From the NCBI GenBank assembly GCA_016704485.1, contig JADJAA010000001.1:124001-188000 (forward strand): a stretch of 64,000 nucleotides of DNA. Direction: 5' to 3'. Shown here one piece after another: positions 52,999 through 62,037 of the stretch (positions within the stretch are counted from its first letter, which is position 1; each line of letters opens with the position of its first letter). A program made the translations under genes and the position numbers. The notes under the pieces are model-generated. The model was not told the origin of the DNA, did not search any database, and was given only the letters and a program-made list of their open reading frames with translations. This DNA comes from Flavobacteriales bacterium (GTDB taxonomy: Bacteria > Bacteroidota > Bacteroidia > Flavobacteriales_F > PHOS-HE28).

Positions 52999-55900
52999 AT
53001 GATGATAATAGGCACACCTAACCACACTCTTTCCTGCCTATTTACGCTGTTGACTTTTGCTTCACAAGCGCAAACCTATTGGCAGCAAGAGGTGAACTAC
53101 ACCATCGACGTGCGGTTGGATGATGTTGCACACGTTCTGCACGCCAATGAAACATTCGTTTACCACAACAACAGCCCGGATGCACTGGATACGGTCTGGA
53201 TGCATTTGTGGCCGAATGCGTATCGTGATAAACACACCGCTTTGTGTGATCAACTCGATCGCATGGGCAAATTGAAACTGCACTTCGCCACTGACGACGA
53301 ACGCGGATACATCGACAGTTTGGATTTCACTGCTGCCGAGCAAACACTTGTTTGGGGTTACGATCAGAAGCACAGCGATATCGCATGGATCAAACTGAAC
53401 ACATCGCTTGCCACGGGTGATTCCATTTCAATTTCGACGCCGTTCCGGGTGAAGATCCCCAGTGGAAAATTCTCACGGCTTGGGCATACTCAACAAGCCT
53501 ATTACATCACACAATGGTATCCTAAGCCTGCAGTGTTCGATGCGGATGGTTGGCACGCAATGCCCTACTTGACCTTGGGTGAATTCTATAGTGAATTCGG
53601 TTCGTTCGATGTATCCATCACCCTACCAAGAAATTACGTCGTAGGGGCTACCGGGTCATTACAGGATCCTTTAGAAAATGCTTGGATGAATGAATTGGCT
53701 GAGCGCTCCTTATCCACAGCTCTTGCCGAAACTTCGTCACCATTTCCGGCTTCGGATACGGAAACAAAGACCATACGCTTTACACAAAGCAGGATCCATG
53801 ATTTCGCGTGGTTCGCTGACAAGCGTTTCTTGGTGAGGAAAAGCAAGATCGCGTTGCCACGGACAGGCCACACCGTTACAACATGGGCTTTGTTCACACC
53901 GGCCAATGCGTTGATCTGGCAGGATGCAACTTCCTTTTTGAACGAGAGCGTATTGCGTTACAGTGAATGGGTCGGGGACTATCCATACGACGTCTGCACA
54001 GCGGTGGATGGCACGATCAGCGCTGGTGGCGGAATGGAGTATCCCATGATCACCATCATCGGCAATTGCTCGGAACGTGAAGAATTGGACAATGTGATCG
54101 CACATGAGGTCGGGCACAATTGGTTCTATGGCATTCTGGGCAGCAACGAACGTGATCATGCGTGGATGGATGAAGGCATGAACAGTTTCGTGGAGCTTCG
54201 GTATATGCGAAAGAACTACCCGAACAGTACACTAGAGCTTGGCCTTCCGGGTGAAAAGAAGTTGTTCGAACAGGTTACAGATCCGCACCGAACGCTCTCT
54301 GAATTGGGATACAGGCTCAATGCACGCCGCAATTTGGATCAACCGCTGTCGCTTTCTTCGGATGACATGACGGAGTTCAACTACGGCACAGGCGTGTACA
54401 TGAAGACCGCATTGGCGTTCGATCATTTATTCGCCTATCTCGGCGAGGAAACATTCGATAAATGCATGCACGCCTACTACGACGAATGGCAATTCGAACA
54501 TCCGCAACCGAAGGATGTGCGTGAAGTATTTGAACGTGAAAGTGGAAAGAATCTCGGGTGGTTGTTTGATGGTTTGATCGTTGCCGATCGTAAGGTGGAT
54601 GTGAAGGCAAAGCAATTGAGAGGTGACCAATTGCGATACAAGCTCGATTCGAAAGGCTTGTTTGCGTTTTCCGTTACCGCGTTTAACAGTAAGGACACTA
54701 TTGGGTCCATCTGGGAGATTGGTGGTACGCAAATCACAGTTCATTCACATTATCGAAAAGTGAACTATGAGATACCGACCATTGATAGAAGTATTCAAAA
54801 TTTGACCCTCCCATGGCCTAATGCGGACCGAATCGTAATCGATGCTAACAACCGTACCCTCGACATCGACAGACGCAATAACGAATTACGCTCCCACGGC
54901 TTGTTCAAACGCTGGAAACTCCCTGCGTTCGAACCGTTGTACGGCCTCGAAAAACAAGATCGCCGAACGATCTACTATTCGCTAGCACCAGCATGGAACA
55001 ACCACGATGGTTGGCAAGCCGGCTTAGTGCTGCACAACACCATATTCCCATCGCAACGCACCGAATGGGTTGTTGCACCGCTCTTCGCTTTCGGAAGTGA
55101 GCGCGTGGTGGGCGCAGCGCGCATCGAACAACATTTGGATCGCTTACAAAGCAACATCTTCCGCAACGTCACATTCGGCGTAAGCGGACGCACAGCATCC
55201 ACATTCCATGACCATTTCGCGAATGCATGGTACCAGAACGTTTCACCTTATGTGCATTTTGATGTGAAGCAAGATCCGCTTAGTAAACCATGGCAACATC
55301 GCATTGCGCTGCGTTCCGTTTTCTTGCGGAACACTTATGTCGCAGAGAACATGGACGGGACCGAAGTTTTGAGGAATGCAACGGACCAATTCTATTACGA
55401 GGTCTCACTGCGATCCGAGGACAAGCGCAAGCTCCATCCTACCCGTTTGAACCCAAAGATCACGGCCACCGACAATTGGCTCCAAGCTTCTGTGGAAGTA
55501 GAACAAGCATGGGCCTACAATGCGAGGAACAAGCAATTCCGCATGCGTGCTTTTGCCGGTTCGTTCCTTTGGAAAAGTGATATCGGATTACGCAACGGTC
55601 TCGAAGCCTGGGGCTTGACATGGGGTCCGGAAGACATGCTCTACGAACACGCTTACTTGGATCGTGGAGCATCCGTGAACTTCCTAAGTCGCCAATTCAC
55701 CCAGCAACAAGGTGCCTTCAAAACGCCGTTCCTACAGGGTGGAAGTGATACGTGGATAGCAGCACTTAACGCGGAACTCGACCTTCCCGTGCCGATTCCC
55801 ATTGCTCTCTTCGCGAGTCTCGGAAGCGTACCGGTGACGACCATCACCCAAGAAGGAAAAAGCACCAATGCGGAATTCTACTATGAAGCGGGAGTAGGAT

Positions 55901-56067
55901 TTCCGATCATTAAAGATGCGGTGGAGGTGTGGTTCCCATTGATCGTATCTCAACGGATCGCCGATGAGGAAACGTTCAGAGGACGGGATATCGGAGATCG
56001 CATCCGCTTTGTTCTTGCTTTAGAAAAGTTGGACCCAACTCGGATCTTACGTTCAATGAAGTTCTGA
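52999..56067 (+). CDS. Secreted M1 family aminopeptidase
   Basis: A 1022-residue zinc metallopeptidase. Signal peptide to about residue 25 (LLTFASQAQ). N-terminal beta domain (about 25-230, WMHLWPNAYRDKH), then the catalytic domain with the exopeptidase motif GGGMEYPM and the zinc motif HEVGH at 369-373 with the third ligand Glu392 (N-E-R-D-H-A-W-M-D-E). A C-terminal beta-rich part (about 640-1022) ends in barrel-like strands, longer than classic M1 enzymes. It removes N-terminal residues of peptides in the periplasm or outside. It stands alone 49 bases before lpxH. Confidence 0.93.
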   Translation: MMIIGTPNHTLSCLFTLLTFASQAQTYWQQEVNYTIDVRLDDVAHVLHANETFVYHNNSPDALDTVWMHLWPNAYRDKHTALCDQLDRMGKLKLHFATDDERGYIDSLDFTAAEQTLVWGYDQKHSDIAWIKLNTSLATGDSISISTPFRVKIPSGKFSRLGHTQQAYYITQWYPKPAVFDADGWHAMPYLTLGEFYSEFGSFDVSITLPRNYVVGATGSLQDPLENAWMNELAERSLSTALAETSSPFPASDTETKTIRFTQSRIHDFAWFADKRFLVRKSKIALPRTGHTVTTWALFTPANALIWQDATSFLNESVLRYSEWVGDYPYDVCTAVDGTISAGGGMEYPMITIIGNCSEREELDNVIAHEVGHNWFYGILGSNERDHAWMDEGMNSFVELRYMRKNYPNSTLELGLPGEKKLFEQVTDPHRTLSELGYRLNARRNLDQPLSLSSDDMTEFNYGTGVYMKTALAFDHLFAYLGEETFDKCMHAYYDEWQFEHPQPKDVREVFERESGKNLGWLFDGLIVADRKVDVKAKQLRGDQLRYKLDSKGLFAFSVTAFNSKDTIGSIWEIGGTQITVHSHYRKVNYEIPTIDRSIQNLTLPWPNADRIVIDANNRTLDIDRRNNELRSHGLFKRWKLPAFEPLYGLEKQDRRTIYYSLAPAWNNHDGWQAGLVLHNTIFPSQRTEWVVAPLFAFGSERVVGAARIEQHLDRLQSNIFRNVTFGVSGRTASTFHDHFANAWYQNVSPYVHFDVKQDPLSKPWQHRIALRSVFLRNTYVAENMDGTEVLRNATDQFYYEVSLRSEDKRKLHPTRLNPKITATDNWLQASVEVEQAWAYNARNKQFRMRAFAGSFLWKSDIGLRNGLEAWGLTWGPEDMLYEHAYLDRGASVNFLSRQFTQQQGAFKTPFLQGGSDTWIAALNAELDLPVPIPIALFASLGSVPVTTITQEGKSTNAEFYYEAGVGFPIIKDAVEVWFPLIVSQRIADEETFRGRDIGDRIRFVLALEKLDPTRILRSMKF

Positions 56068-56115
56068 GCGAACAACATTCTGGATCCCTATTAAACCACG
56101 ACCTTCGACCCGCGT

Positions 56116-56916
56116 ATGAGACCCGGCCAGAAAATATATTTCTTGAGTGACTTCCATTTGGGAGTGCCGGATGCGGATGCAAGTTTGGCGCGCGAAAAAC
56201 GAATTGTGGCTTTCTTGGATGAAGCTGCGAAGGATGCCGCTGAGATCCACTTGCTTGGTGATCTGTTCGACTTTTGGTTCGAGTATAAACGTGCAGTGCC
56301 CCGAGGCTACGTGCGGTTGTTGGGCAAGATGGCCGAACTCACCGACCGTGGCATTCCGGTGCATCTACATATCGGCAACCACGATATGTGGATCTTCGAT
56401 TATGTGCCTTCGGAGACCGGTGTAATTGCGCACCGCGAACCGATCGAGCTGACCTACAACGGCAAGAAATTCTTGATCGGGCATGGCGATGGGCTTGGAC
56501 CTAGCGACCATGGCTACAAGTTCATGAAGAAGATCTTCCGGAACAAAATGTGCCAATGGGCCTTTGCACGCTTGCACCCGAATTTCGGATTGTGGCTAGG
56601 CGATTTCTGGAGCGGACGCAGTCGTAAGAAAAGCTACGAGAACGACCGCAAATGGCTTGGCGAAGACAAGGAATGGTTGGTGCAGTACTGCCGCACCGAA
56701 CTAGAGAAAACACATTACGACTTCATGATCTTCGGGCACCGTCACTTACCGGTGGACCTCGAAGTAAAACCCGGTTGCCGCTACATCAACCTCGGCGATT
56801 GGATCACGTATTTCACTTATGCGGTTTTTGATGGCAAGGACCTGCAATTGAAGAAACGGGTTGGTGATGGAGGACTAAGTGCAGATATTGCGATCAGCGG
56901 TGGTCCTGCCGTTTAG
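56116..56916 (+). CDS. lpxH: UDP-2,3-diacylglucosamine diphosphatase
   Basis: Hydrolyses UDP-2,3-diacylglucosamine to lipid X and UMP in lipid A synthesis. 266 residues of the calcineurin-like phosphoesterase fold: YFLSDFHLG, HLLGDLFDFWFEY, LHIGNHDMW, LIGHGDGLGPSD and IFGHRHLPV supply the metal ligands. A basic patch at about 135-195 (KMCQWAFARLHPNFG, RSRKKSYEN) should touch the membrane. It may be a related member (LpxH2-like), but the motifs and length fit LpxH. lpxK is elsewhere in the window. Confidence 0.88.
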   Translation: MRPGQKIYFLSDFHLGVPDADASLAREKRIVAFLDEAAKDAAEIHLLGDLFDFWFEYKRAVPRGYVRLLGKMAELTDRGIPVHLHIGNHDMWIFDYVPSETGVIAHREPIELTYNGKKFLIGHGDGLGPSDHGYKFMKKIFRNKMCQWAFARLHPNFGLWLGDFWSGRSRKKSYENDRKWLGEDKEWLVQYCRTELEKTHYDFMIFGHRHLPVDLEVKPGCRYINLGDWITYFTYAVFDGKDLQLKKRVGDGGLSADIAISGGPAV

Positions 56917-56925
56917 CGTTCGTTC

Positions 56926-57921
56926 TTACTTCCCCAACCTAACTACCAGATCCACCAACCGGCTACTGTAACCGTACTCGTTGTCGTACCAGCCCATCAC
57001 TTTTACCATGTTGCCGACTACACTGGTGAGTTGCGCGTCGAAGATGCAGCTGTTGGGGTCGCCTACGATGTCCACACTTACGATCGGGTCTTCGGTGTAG
57101 CGGAGTATGCCTTTCAGTTTTCCGTTGGCGAGTTCTTTGAAACGTGCGTTGATCTGATCTGCGGTGTGTAGCGTCTTCACTTTACACGTGATATCGGTTA
57201 TGGAGCCATCGGGCACTGGTACGCGTATGCCACAGCCACCGAGCTTCCCATCCAGTTCAGGGAAAATGCGGGTGATCGCTTTTGCCGCACCTGTTGTTGT
57301 GGGCACCATGCTTATGGCAGCGGCACGTGCACGTCGTAGGTCCTTGTGCGGGGCATCGTGCAGGCGTTGGTCTCCGGTGTAGCTGTGGACGGTGGTGATG
57401 AAACCGTCCTCTATCACGCAGAACTCATGCAACGCTTGGATCATGGGCGCTGCGCAATTGGTGGTACAGCTTGCATTGGAGATAATGTCCTCCTTTCCAT
57501 CCATGATGTGATCATTCACACCCAACACAACGGTCTTGATCGATGGGTCTTTCGCTGGTGCGCTCAACACCACCTTCTTGGCTCCGGCTTTCAAATGTCC
57601 ACCAGCCGAATCACGCGTCAGAAAAAACCCGGTGCATTCGATCACCACATCGATCCCCAATTCCTTCCACGGCAATTTCGATGGGTCTTTTTCTGCGAAT
57701 GCTTTCACCTTGGTGCCCCCTAAATTCAAGTGATCATCACCGAAACTTACTTCGCCCTTATACACTCCGTGAACGGAATCGTACTTGAATAAATGCGCCA
57801 AGGTCTTGTTATCGGTGAGGTCATTAACCGCCACCAGTTCCAGATCGGTGCGGCCTAAAAGGATACGTGCGGTTACACGGCCAATGCGACCGAAACCATT
57901 GATTGCTATGCGAGTTTTCAC
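56926..57921 (-). CDS. gap: Glyceraldehyde-3-phosphate dehydrogenase
   Basis: Glycolysis and gluconeogenesis; oxidises glyceraldehyde-3-phosphate with NAD. 331 residues. Rossmann motif INGFGRIGRVTAR, VNDLTD with the NAD-binding Asp, catalytic Cys152 in SNASCTTNCAAP, HSYTGDQRLHDAPH, RRARAAAISMVPTTTGAA and the C-terminal WYDNEYGYSSRL. It lies in an isolated position, 9 bases from the convergent lpxH stop. A repeat element separates it from lipA. Confidence 0.96.
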   Translation of the reverse strand: MKTRIAINGFGRIGRVTARILLGRTDLELVAVNDLTDNKTLAHLFKYDSVHGVYKGEVSFGDDHLNLGGTKVKAFAEKDPSKLPWKELGIDVVIECTGFFLTRDSAGGHLKAGAKKVVLSAPAKDPSIKTVVLGVNDHIMDGKEDIISNASCTTNCAAPMIQALHEFCVIEDGFITTVHSYTGDQRLHDAPHKDLRRARAAAISMVPTTTGAAKAITRIFPELDGKLGGCGIRVPVPDGSITDITCKVKTLHTADQINARFKELANGKLKGILRYTEDPIVSVDIVGDPNSCIFDAQLTSVVGNMVKVMGWYDNEYGYSSRLVDLVVRLGK

Positions 57922-57927
57922 TTTGTG

Positions 57928-58117
57928 TTAGTTGTTAGTTGTCGGTTGTCAGTTATTGCTGTCTGCTTGGGCGATGACTAGCTGAAAAGAGGACCGCAGA
58001 TTATGCAGATGGTTATGATTTTAAGAAAAGGATATACAATGAAGTCCACTTGCTTAGGCCTAGTGGACGGTAATGCTGGCAACGGCAGCCAGCAAAAAAC
58101 CGACAACCAGCAACTAA
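57928..58117. repeat. Long inverted-repeat element, copy 2
   Basis: The left arm (57928-57966, containing GTTGTCAGTTATTGCTGTCTG split by changes) mirrors the right arm (58081-58117, CAGCCAGCAAAAAACCGACA, then ACCAGCAACTAA). The internal GGGCGATGACTAG matches copy 1 at 52832-52950. It fills the space between gap and lipA. Confidence 0.7.
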
Positions 58118-58122
58118 TCACC

Positions 58123-58998
58123 TCAAGCCATATGCTTTTCTGCATGGTAACTACTCCGCACCAATGGGCCGCTTTCAACATGGCGGAAACCTTTTTCCTT
58201 ACCGATCTTTTGGAAGAATGCGAACTTATCCGGATGAACGAATTCCACTACGGGTAAATGGACTTTGGTGGGTTGAAGGTACTGGCCTAGTGTGATGATA
58301 TCCACGTTTACGCTGCGAAGATCATCCATGGTCTCGATCACTTCTTGATCGGTTTCCCCTAAGCCTAACATGACGCCACTTTTGGTGCGAAGACCTGCAC
58401 GTTTGGCACGCAGCAACACTTCCAAACTGCGGTCGTATTTGGCTTGGATACGCACTTGCTTTGTAAGCCTACGTACGGTCTCCAAATTATGCGAGAGGAT
58501 CTCTGGTGCTTCGTTGGTAACGATCTCCAAGTTGTCCCAATTCCCTTGGAAATCCGGGATCAGTGTTTCCATGGTGGTTCCCGGTGTTCTGCGGCGAATG
58601 GCACGAATGGTCTTTGCCCAAATATCACTTCCGCCATCCTTCAGGTCATCCCTATCCACACTGGTGATCACACAATGTTTGATGCCCATCAATTCGATGC
58701 TCCGTGCTACGCGCGCTGGTTCGAATGGATCTACAGCTTCTGGCCGGCCGGTCGCTACGGAACAGAATCCACAGCTCCGCGTACACACATTACCAAGGAT
58801 CATGAACGTTGCTGTGCCTGCGCCCCAGCATTCGCCCATATTCGGGCAATTACCACTTTGGCAGATCGTATGCAGCTTATGCTGGCTAACGATCTCACGC
58901 ACTTTCTTGAAACTCTCACCCGTTGGCAACTTCACACGTAACCAGGACGGTTTCCGTGGTCGTGCTTCTTGTAACTCCACTCCATTATTCTCGCTCAT
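58123..58998 (-). CDS. lipA: Lipoyl synthase
   Basis: Radical-SAM enzyme inserting sulfur at C6 and C8 of octanoyl groups on lipoyl domains. 291 residues. Auxiliary cluster CQSGNCPNMGEC (Cys46, Cys51, Cys57), radical-SAM motif CTRSCGFC (Cys72, Cys76, Cys79), then DRDDLKDGGSDIWAKTI, LETVRRLTKQVR, GLGETDQEVIETMDDL and the end RSSYHAEKHMA. Starts within the stop of the outer membrane protein gene (4-base overlap). Confidence 0.97.
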   Translation of the reverse strand: MSENNGVELQEARPRKPSWLRVKLPTGESFKKVREIVSQHKLHTICQSGNCPNMGECWGAGTATFMILGNVCTRSCGFCSVATGRPEAVDPFEPARVARSIELMGIKHCVITSVDRDDLKDGGSDIWAKTIRAIRRRTPGTTMETLIPDFQGNWDNLEIVTNEAPEILSHNLETVRRLTKQVRIQAKYDRSLEVLLRAKRAGLRTKSGVMLGLGETDQEVIETMDDLRSVNVDIITLGQYLQPTKVHLPVVEFVHPDKFAFFQKIGKEKGFRHVESGPLVRSSYHAEKHMA

Positions 58999-59747
58999 TG
59001 CACGTATTTCTTTCCGAAAAGCAGGTTCAGATAGAACTCGAAGAAATACTGTTTGTTCTTCACGCCTTCCACATCCGCCATCATTGGGACCTTCTTTGCA
59101 TAAACATCCGCACTTACTCCAACTTCCAGCGCTTTTATCCCCAACGTGTTCCCACTGTATTCGAAATTGAGACCGAACCGACCAAATGCTCCAGGATACA
59201 ATGCGATCTCTCCAATCCCATTGAAGTATGACGCTCTTCCATAAATATTCTGCACATCATGGATGGCCGGGTCGTATCGCTCCGTTACAATGTTCTCGTA
59301 GGGAAATTGGTCAGGAGTTCCGATCTGCAGATAAACGGGTTTTACCAGTCCGAGCGATGGGCCAATACCCCAGACGTAATTCACTTCAACGCCGCTGCGC
59401 CTGATCTTGTCGGTGATCTGATGTTTGCCTCCGTACGTAGGTCGAATGATCAAAAGCGCATTGGTCTTTCCGTAGAAATAGCCTCGTGAGTCCTCATAAT
59501 ACGGATTGAAGCTCTTTACTTCCTTCGGATGCTTCATGCCCACGATCTCCAAGCCTAACAGTCTTCGGTAGATCGCTGTTCGATATTTCGCATGATAGAA
59601 ATTCAGCCCCCATCCATCGCCATGGACCATGGCCCCGCCATAGATCTCTTTCCGGAAGGGCACGCGCGTCTCCTCGTAGATCGTTTCTTGCGCCAATAAT
59701 GGCATTGATCCACATAGCAGCAGGATGATCGATAAGCTGTTACGCAT
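58995..59747 (-). CDS. Probable outer membrane beta-barrel protein
   Basis: A 250-residue protein from ATG 59747 (MRNSLSIILLLCGSMPLLAQ), a signal peptide cleaved near residue 20. The rest alternates short beta strands (FYHAKYRTAIYRRLLGLEIVG, FGLNFEYSGNTLGIKALEVG) and ends YFFEFYLNLLFGKKYVQ, suiting a small barrel of the outer membrane. Similar proteins of unknown function precede lipA in some Bacteroidota. A -7-like TAGCTTTG (59772-59765, minus strand) lies just upstream. Confidence 0.7.
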   Translation of the reverse strand: MRNSLSIILLLCGSMPLLAQETIYEETRVPFRKEIYGGAMVHGDGWGLNFYHAKYRTAIYRRLLGLEIVGMKHPKEVKSFNPYYEDSRGYFYGKTNALLIIRPTYGGKHQITDKIRRSGVEVNYVWGIGPSLGLVKPVYLQIGTPDQFPYENIVTERYDPAIHDVQNIYGRASYFNGIGEIALYPGAFGRFGLNFEYSGNTLGIKALEVGVSADVYAKKVPMMADVEGVKNKQYFFEFYLNLLFGKKYVQ

Positions 59748-59822
59748 AAGGCTTGAAGCAGCTACAAAGCTACAACACTTCAACGCTACCTTGCGGGCGA
59801 TCGTTATTTCGATCCTTATTCA

Positions 59823-60236
59823 ATGGATACAGCAAACATCACCTATCTCGGAGACCTACGGACCACATGCACGCATGTGCGCAGTGGTGAATCGATAGTT
59901 ACCGATGCACCAGTCGATAACAAAGGAAAAGGAGCAGCATTCTCACCAACCGATCTATTGGCCACATCCTTGGCGAGCTGTATGATCACCACAATGGCCA
60001 TTGTCGCTGCCGATAAGGGTATTCCGGTACATGGCCTATCGGCCCGGGTGGTGAAACACATGGCCAGCGGTCCACGCAGGGTGGAACGTATAGAAGTTCA
60101 TTTGGAGATGGATGGAACCGGGTTGAATGCAAAAGCGCGCTCGATCATGGAGCACACGGCACACACATGTCCTGTTGCATTGAGCTTGGAAAGTAGCTTG
60201 GTACAGGAAATAACGCTGACCTTTCTCGATAACTAG
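59823..60236 (+). CDS. OsmC family peroxiredoxin-like protein
   Basis: A 137-residue OsmC/Ohr fold protein. The two conserved cysteines appear as LATSLASCMITTMAI and HTCPVALSLESS, which together form the peroxide-reducing pair. GAAFSPTDLLATSL is the family signature. Members detoxify organic hydroperoxides. A partial copy of its last about 38 codons lies at 61566-61682, beyond the pyruvyl transferase-like gene. Confidence 0.93.
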   Translation: MDTANITYLGDLRTTCTHVRSGESIVTDAPVDNKGKGAAFSPTDLLATSLASCMITTMAIVAADKGIPVHGLSARVVKHMASGPRRVERIEVHLEMDGTGLNAKARSIMEHTAHTCPVALSLESSLVQEITLTFLDN

Positions 60237-60488
60237 AGTACTACTCTAAATGGTTTTTTGTTCCGCGCATGTGCGGCCCGAGAATGATGGAAGATCGTTC
60301 TTGTGGGGCACAGAGTTCTAGCACAGCGACGCATAGCTGACGCAGTTGTAACGAAACAGGTGCGTTAGATGAGGAGGGTACATGCATTTCGGAAAATGCA
60401 AGACCCGACAATCATTGTGCTGGTGTTGGTCCGATCACAAGGACCCGATAGGAGTGGAGGCGGCGGGATCCCGTTTCGATCGGTGAGC

Positions 60489-61409
60489 TCAAGCCATAGG
60501 TCTGCCATACGTACTGCGCACATGGTCCGCTCTGTCCAAAAGCGCACTGATCCGCTGGTCCAATATGGCACGATCGCTTAGTTCTGGCCGTATGCCAAGG
60601 ATCTTTTCAAATGCTCTTGCTACCCTCCCGCGGACGATGCCTTGCTGATAAGCTGCGTATGACCGGGTAGCAATACGCTCCAATGGCACAAGGCCTATGC
60701 CCTTCATTTTATTCTTGACCATCAGTCCGACAAAATCCCGATCGAACAAAGGAGGAACTCGCTGTGGGGTATAGGAAAGACCCATGGAGGATGTGAAATC
60801 CTGCCATTTAAAGGCGTTGATGGTATCATAGCAAACAACCGGTATCCAAGGAACTCCCATAGCATCCGCCACGATCGCGCCGTGCATGGCCTCTGTAAGC
60901 AGCACCCCGGTTCCTTGTAATTGTTGCAGGATGCTCATCGGTTCGTCCCGTGGGTCGATCGGCGCAATGCCAAGTTCAACGAGGAGACCTTTCCAATCAT
61001 TGAAAAATTTGAAACTGCCGATATGTGGCATATAGGCAAACGGCGTTACGGTCTCAGTCCGTTCAAGCGGAAATAGGGGCTTAATGAGAATGGCACCATC
61101 AGCTATCGCCTTGCTCGCAGGCAGGCCTAATGCCTTAGCGGTCAATGGTCCACGCACACAAATCACATCATCCGTCCCACGCAGCTCTGGTAGGGTGCCG
61201 TAGGTGCTCGGTGCGTCTGCCGCAAATCCACTGGAAAAATAAATGCGACGTTCTGTTCGCTCAGTTCCCTTCTTGAGCCCCAATATGGATCCAATGCCAA
61301 TGAATAGGATGCGTTCGTCGTCATCGAAAAAGTCAGGGAATAGTTTCTTGAAGATGAGCGGGTTCAAGGCATCTCCAAAATTTTGGCCTTCATGGTAGGT
61401 CAGTTTCAT
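60489..61409 (-). CDS. Polysaccharide pyruvyl transferase family protein
   Basis: A 306-residue protein from ATG 61409 (MKLTYHEGQNFGDALNPLIF). The N-F-G-D-x-L-N-P opening and later motifs (RILFIGIGSILGL, IYFSSGF, VICVRGPLTAKALGL, and the His-containing LLTEAMHGAIVADAMGVPWIPVV) match the PF04230 family, which adds ketal pyruvate to sugars. It sits alone, far from the main polysaccharide cluster, between osmC and a duplicated osmC tail, which suggests it arrived by an insertion or rearrangement. Confidence 0.85.
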   Translation of the reverse strand: MKLTYHEGQNFGDALNPLIFKKLFPDFFDDDERILFIGIGSILGLKKGTERTERRIYFSSGFAADAPSTYGTLPELRGTDDVICVRGPLTAKALGLPASKAIADGAILIKPLFPLERTETVTPFAYMPHIGSFKFFNDWKGLLVELGIAPIDPRDEPMSILQQLQGTGVLLTEAMHGAIVADAMGVPWIPVVCYDTINAFKWQDFTSSMGLSYTPQRVPPLFDRDFVGLMVKNKMKGIGLVPLERIATRSYAAYQQGIVRGRVARAFEKILGIRPELSDRAILDQRISALLDRADHVRSTYGRPMA

Positions 61410-61529
61410 TGGGACAAAGATGAGTAACGGTATCAGACAGCACAACTGAGTCCCTATGGACGTGCATTGGCCAAATATGTCCTGTCATAACTCGAATTCG
61501 ACGAAAGTCCCGACACGTTATCACGCGCA

Positions 61530-61682
61530 ATGGAGCAACAGAACTTCTTAAGGCTATCCTTTAAGTGGTTGCAAGCACAAGCACGCTCGATCATGGAGCA
61601 CACGGCACCTACTTGTCTTGTAGCACTGAGCTTAGAAAGTAGCTTGGTCCGGAAAGTAACGCTGACCTTTCTGGATAATTAG
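61530..61682 (+). pseudogene. osmC 3'-end remnant
   Basis: Bases 61566-61682 align without gaps to the osmC end at 60120-60236 (117 each). The encoded tail reads ARSIMEHTAPTCLVALSLES then SLVRKVTLTFLDN and stop, against the intact ARSIMEHTAHTCPVALSLES. A 50-codon frame opens at ATG 61530, but its first 12 codons are unrelated to OsmC. Not a functional OsmC, as the first conserved Cys is missing. Confidence 0.85.
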
Positions 61683-61712
61683 CTTCGTCCATCGGTCAGC
61701 CCGTGAACAGCA

Positions 61713-61738
61713 AAAGCCCGAGCTTCCGCTCTGGGCTT
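61713..61738. terminator. Hairpin terminator
   Basis: Stem AAAGCCCGAGC / GCTC-GGGCTT with a TTCC loop and one bulged T. It lies 31 bases after the osmC remnant stop and downstream of the small lipoprotein gene on the minus strand, so it could end either transcript. Confidence 0.55.
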
Positions 61739-61768
61739 GAACCTAAGACCCCTTACCGGGACAAAGGC

Positions 61769-61897
61769 TTAACCGCGTTTTTCCGGTGTAACGTTTGTTA
61801 CTTTACCGTACGCAGGGCAAGAATGGGCGGAGCCGCAGGATGTCATCACAATGCTCGTGAAGAAAACAGCAACCAGTACCAAAAGCACCTTTTTCAT
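61769..61897 (-). CDS. Small lipoprotein, 42 residues
   Basis: ATG 61897 opens MKKVLLVLVAVFFTSIVMTS, then CGSAHSCPAYGKVTNVTPEK and RG, stop at 61769. The lipobox-like MTSC puts the anchored Cys at residue 21, leaving a mature peptide of only about 22 residues with the CPAYG motif that I have seen in other tiny Bacteroidota lipoproteins. A -7-like TAACTTTG (61955-61948, minus strand) lies about 50 bases upstream. Role unknown. Confidence 0.75.
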   Translation of the reverse strand: MKKVLLVLVAVFFTSIVMTSCGSAHSCPAYGKVTNVTPEKRG

Positions 61898-62037
61898 CGT
61901 TCGTAATTTGTATTCCTAGCCAGAATGGTTCGGCGGGGAATGCTCCCCAAAGTTAGCCCTCATAACGATGTGTTCCGTTAAAATGTTTCAACAATTGGTT
62001 CGTCGAACTATTCTGGACCAATACCATCAGCCTTCCA

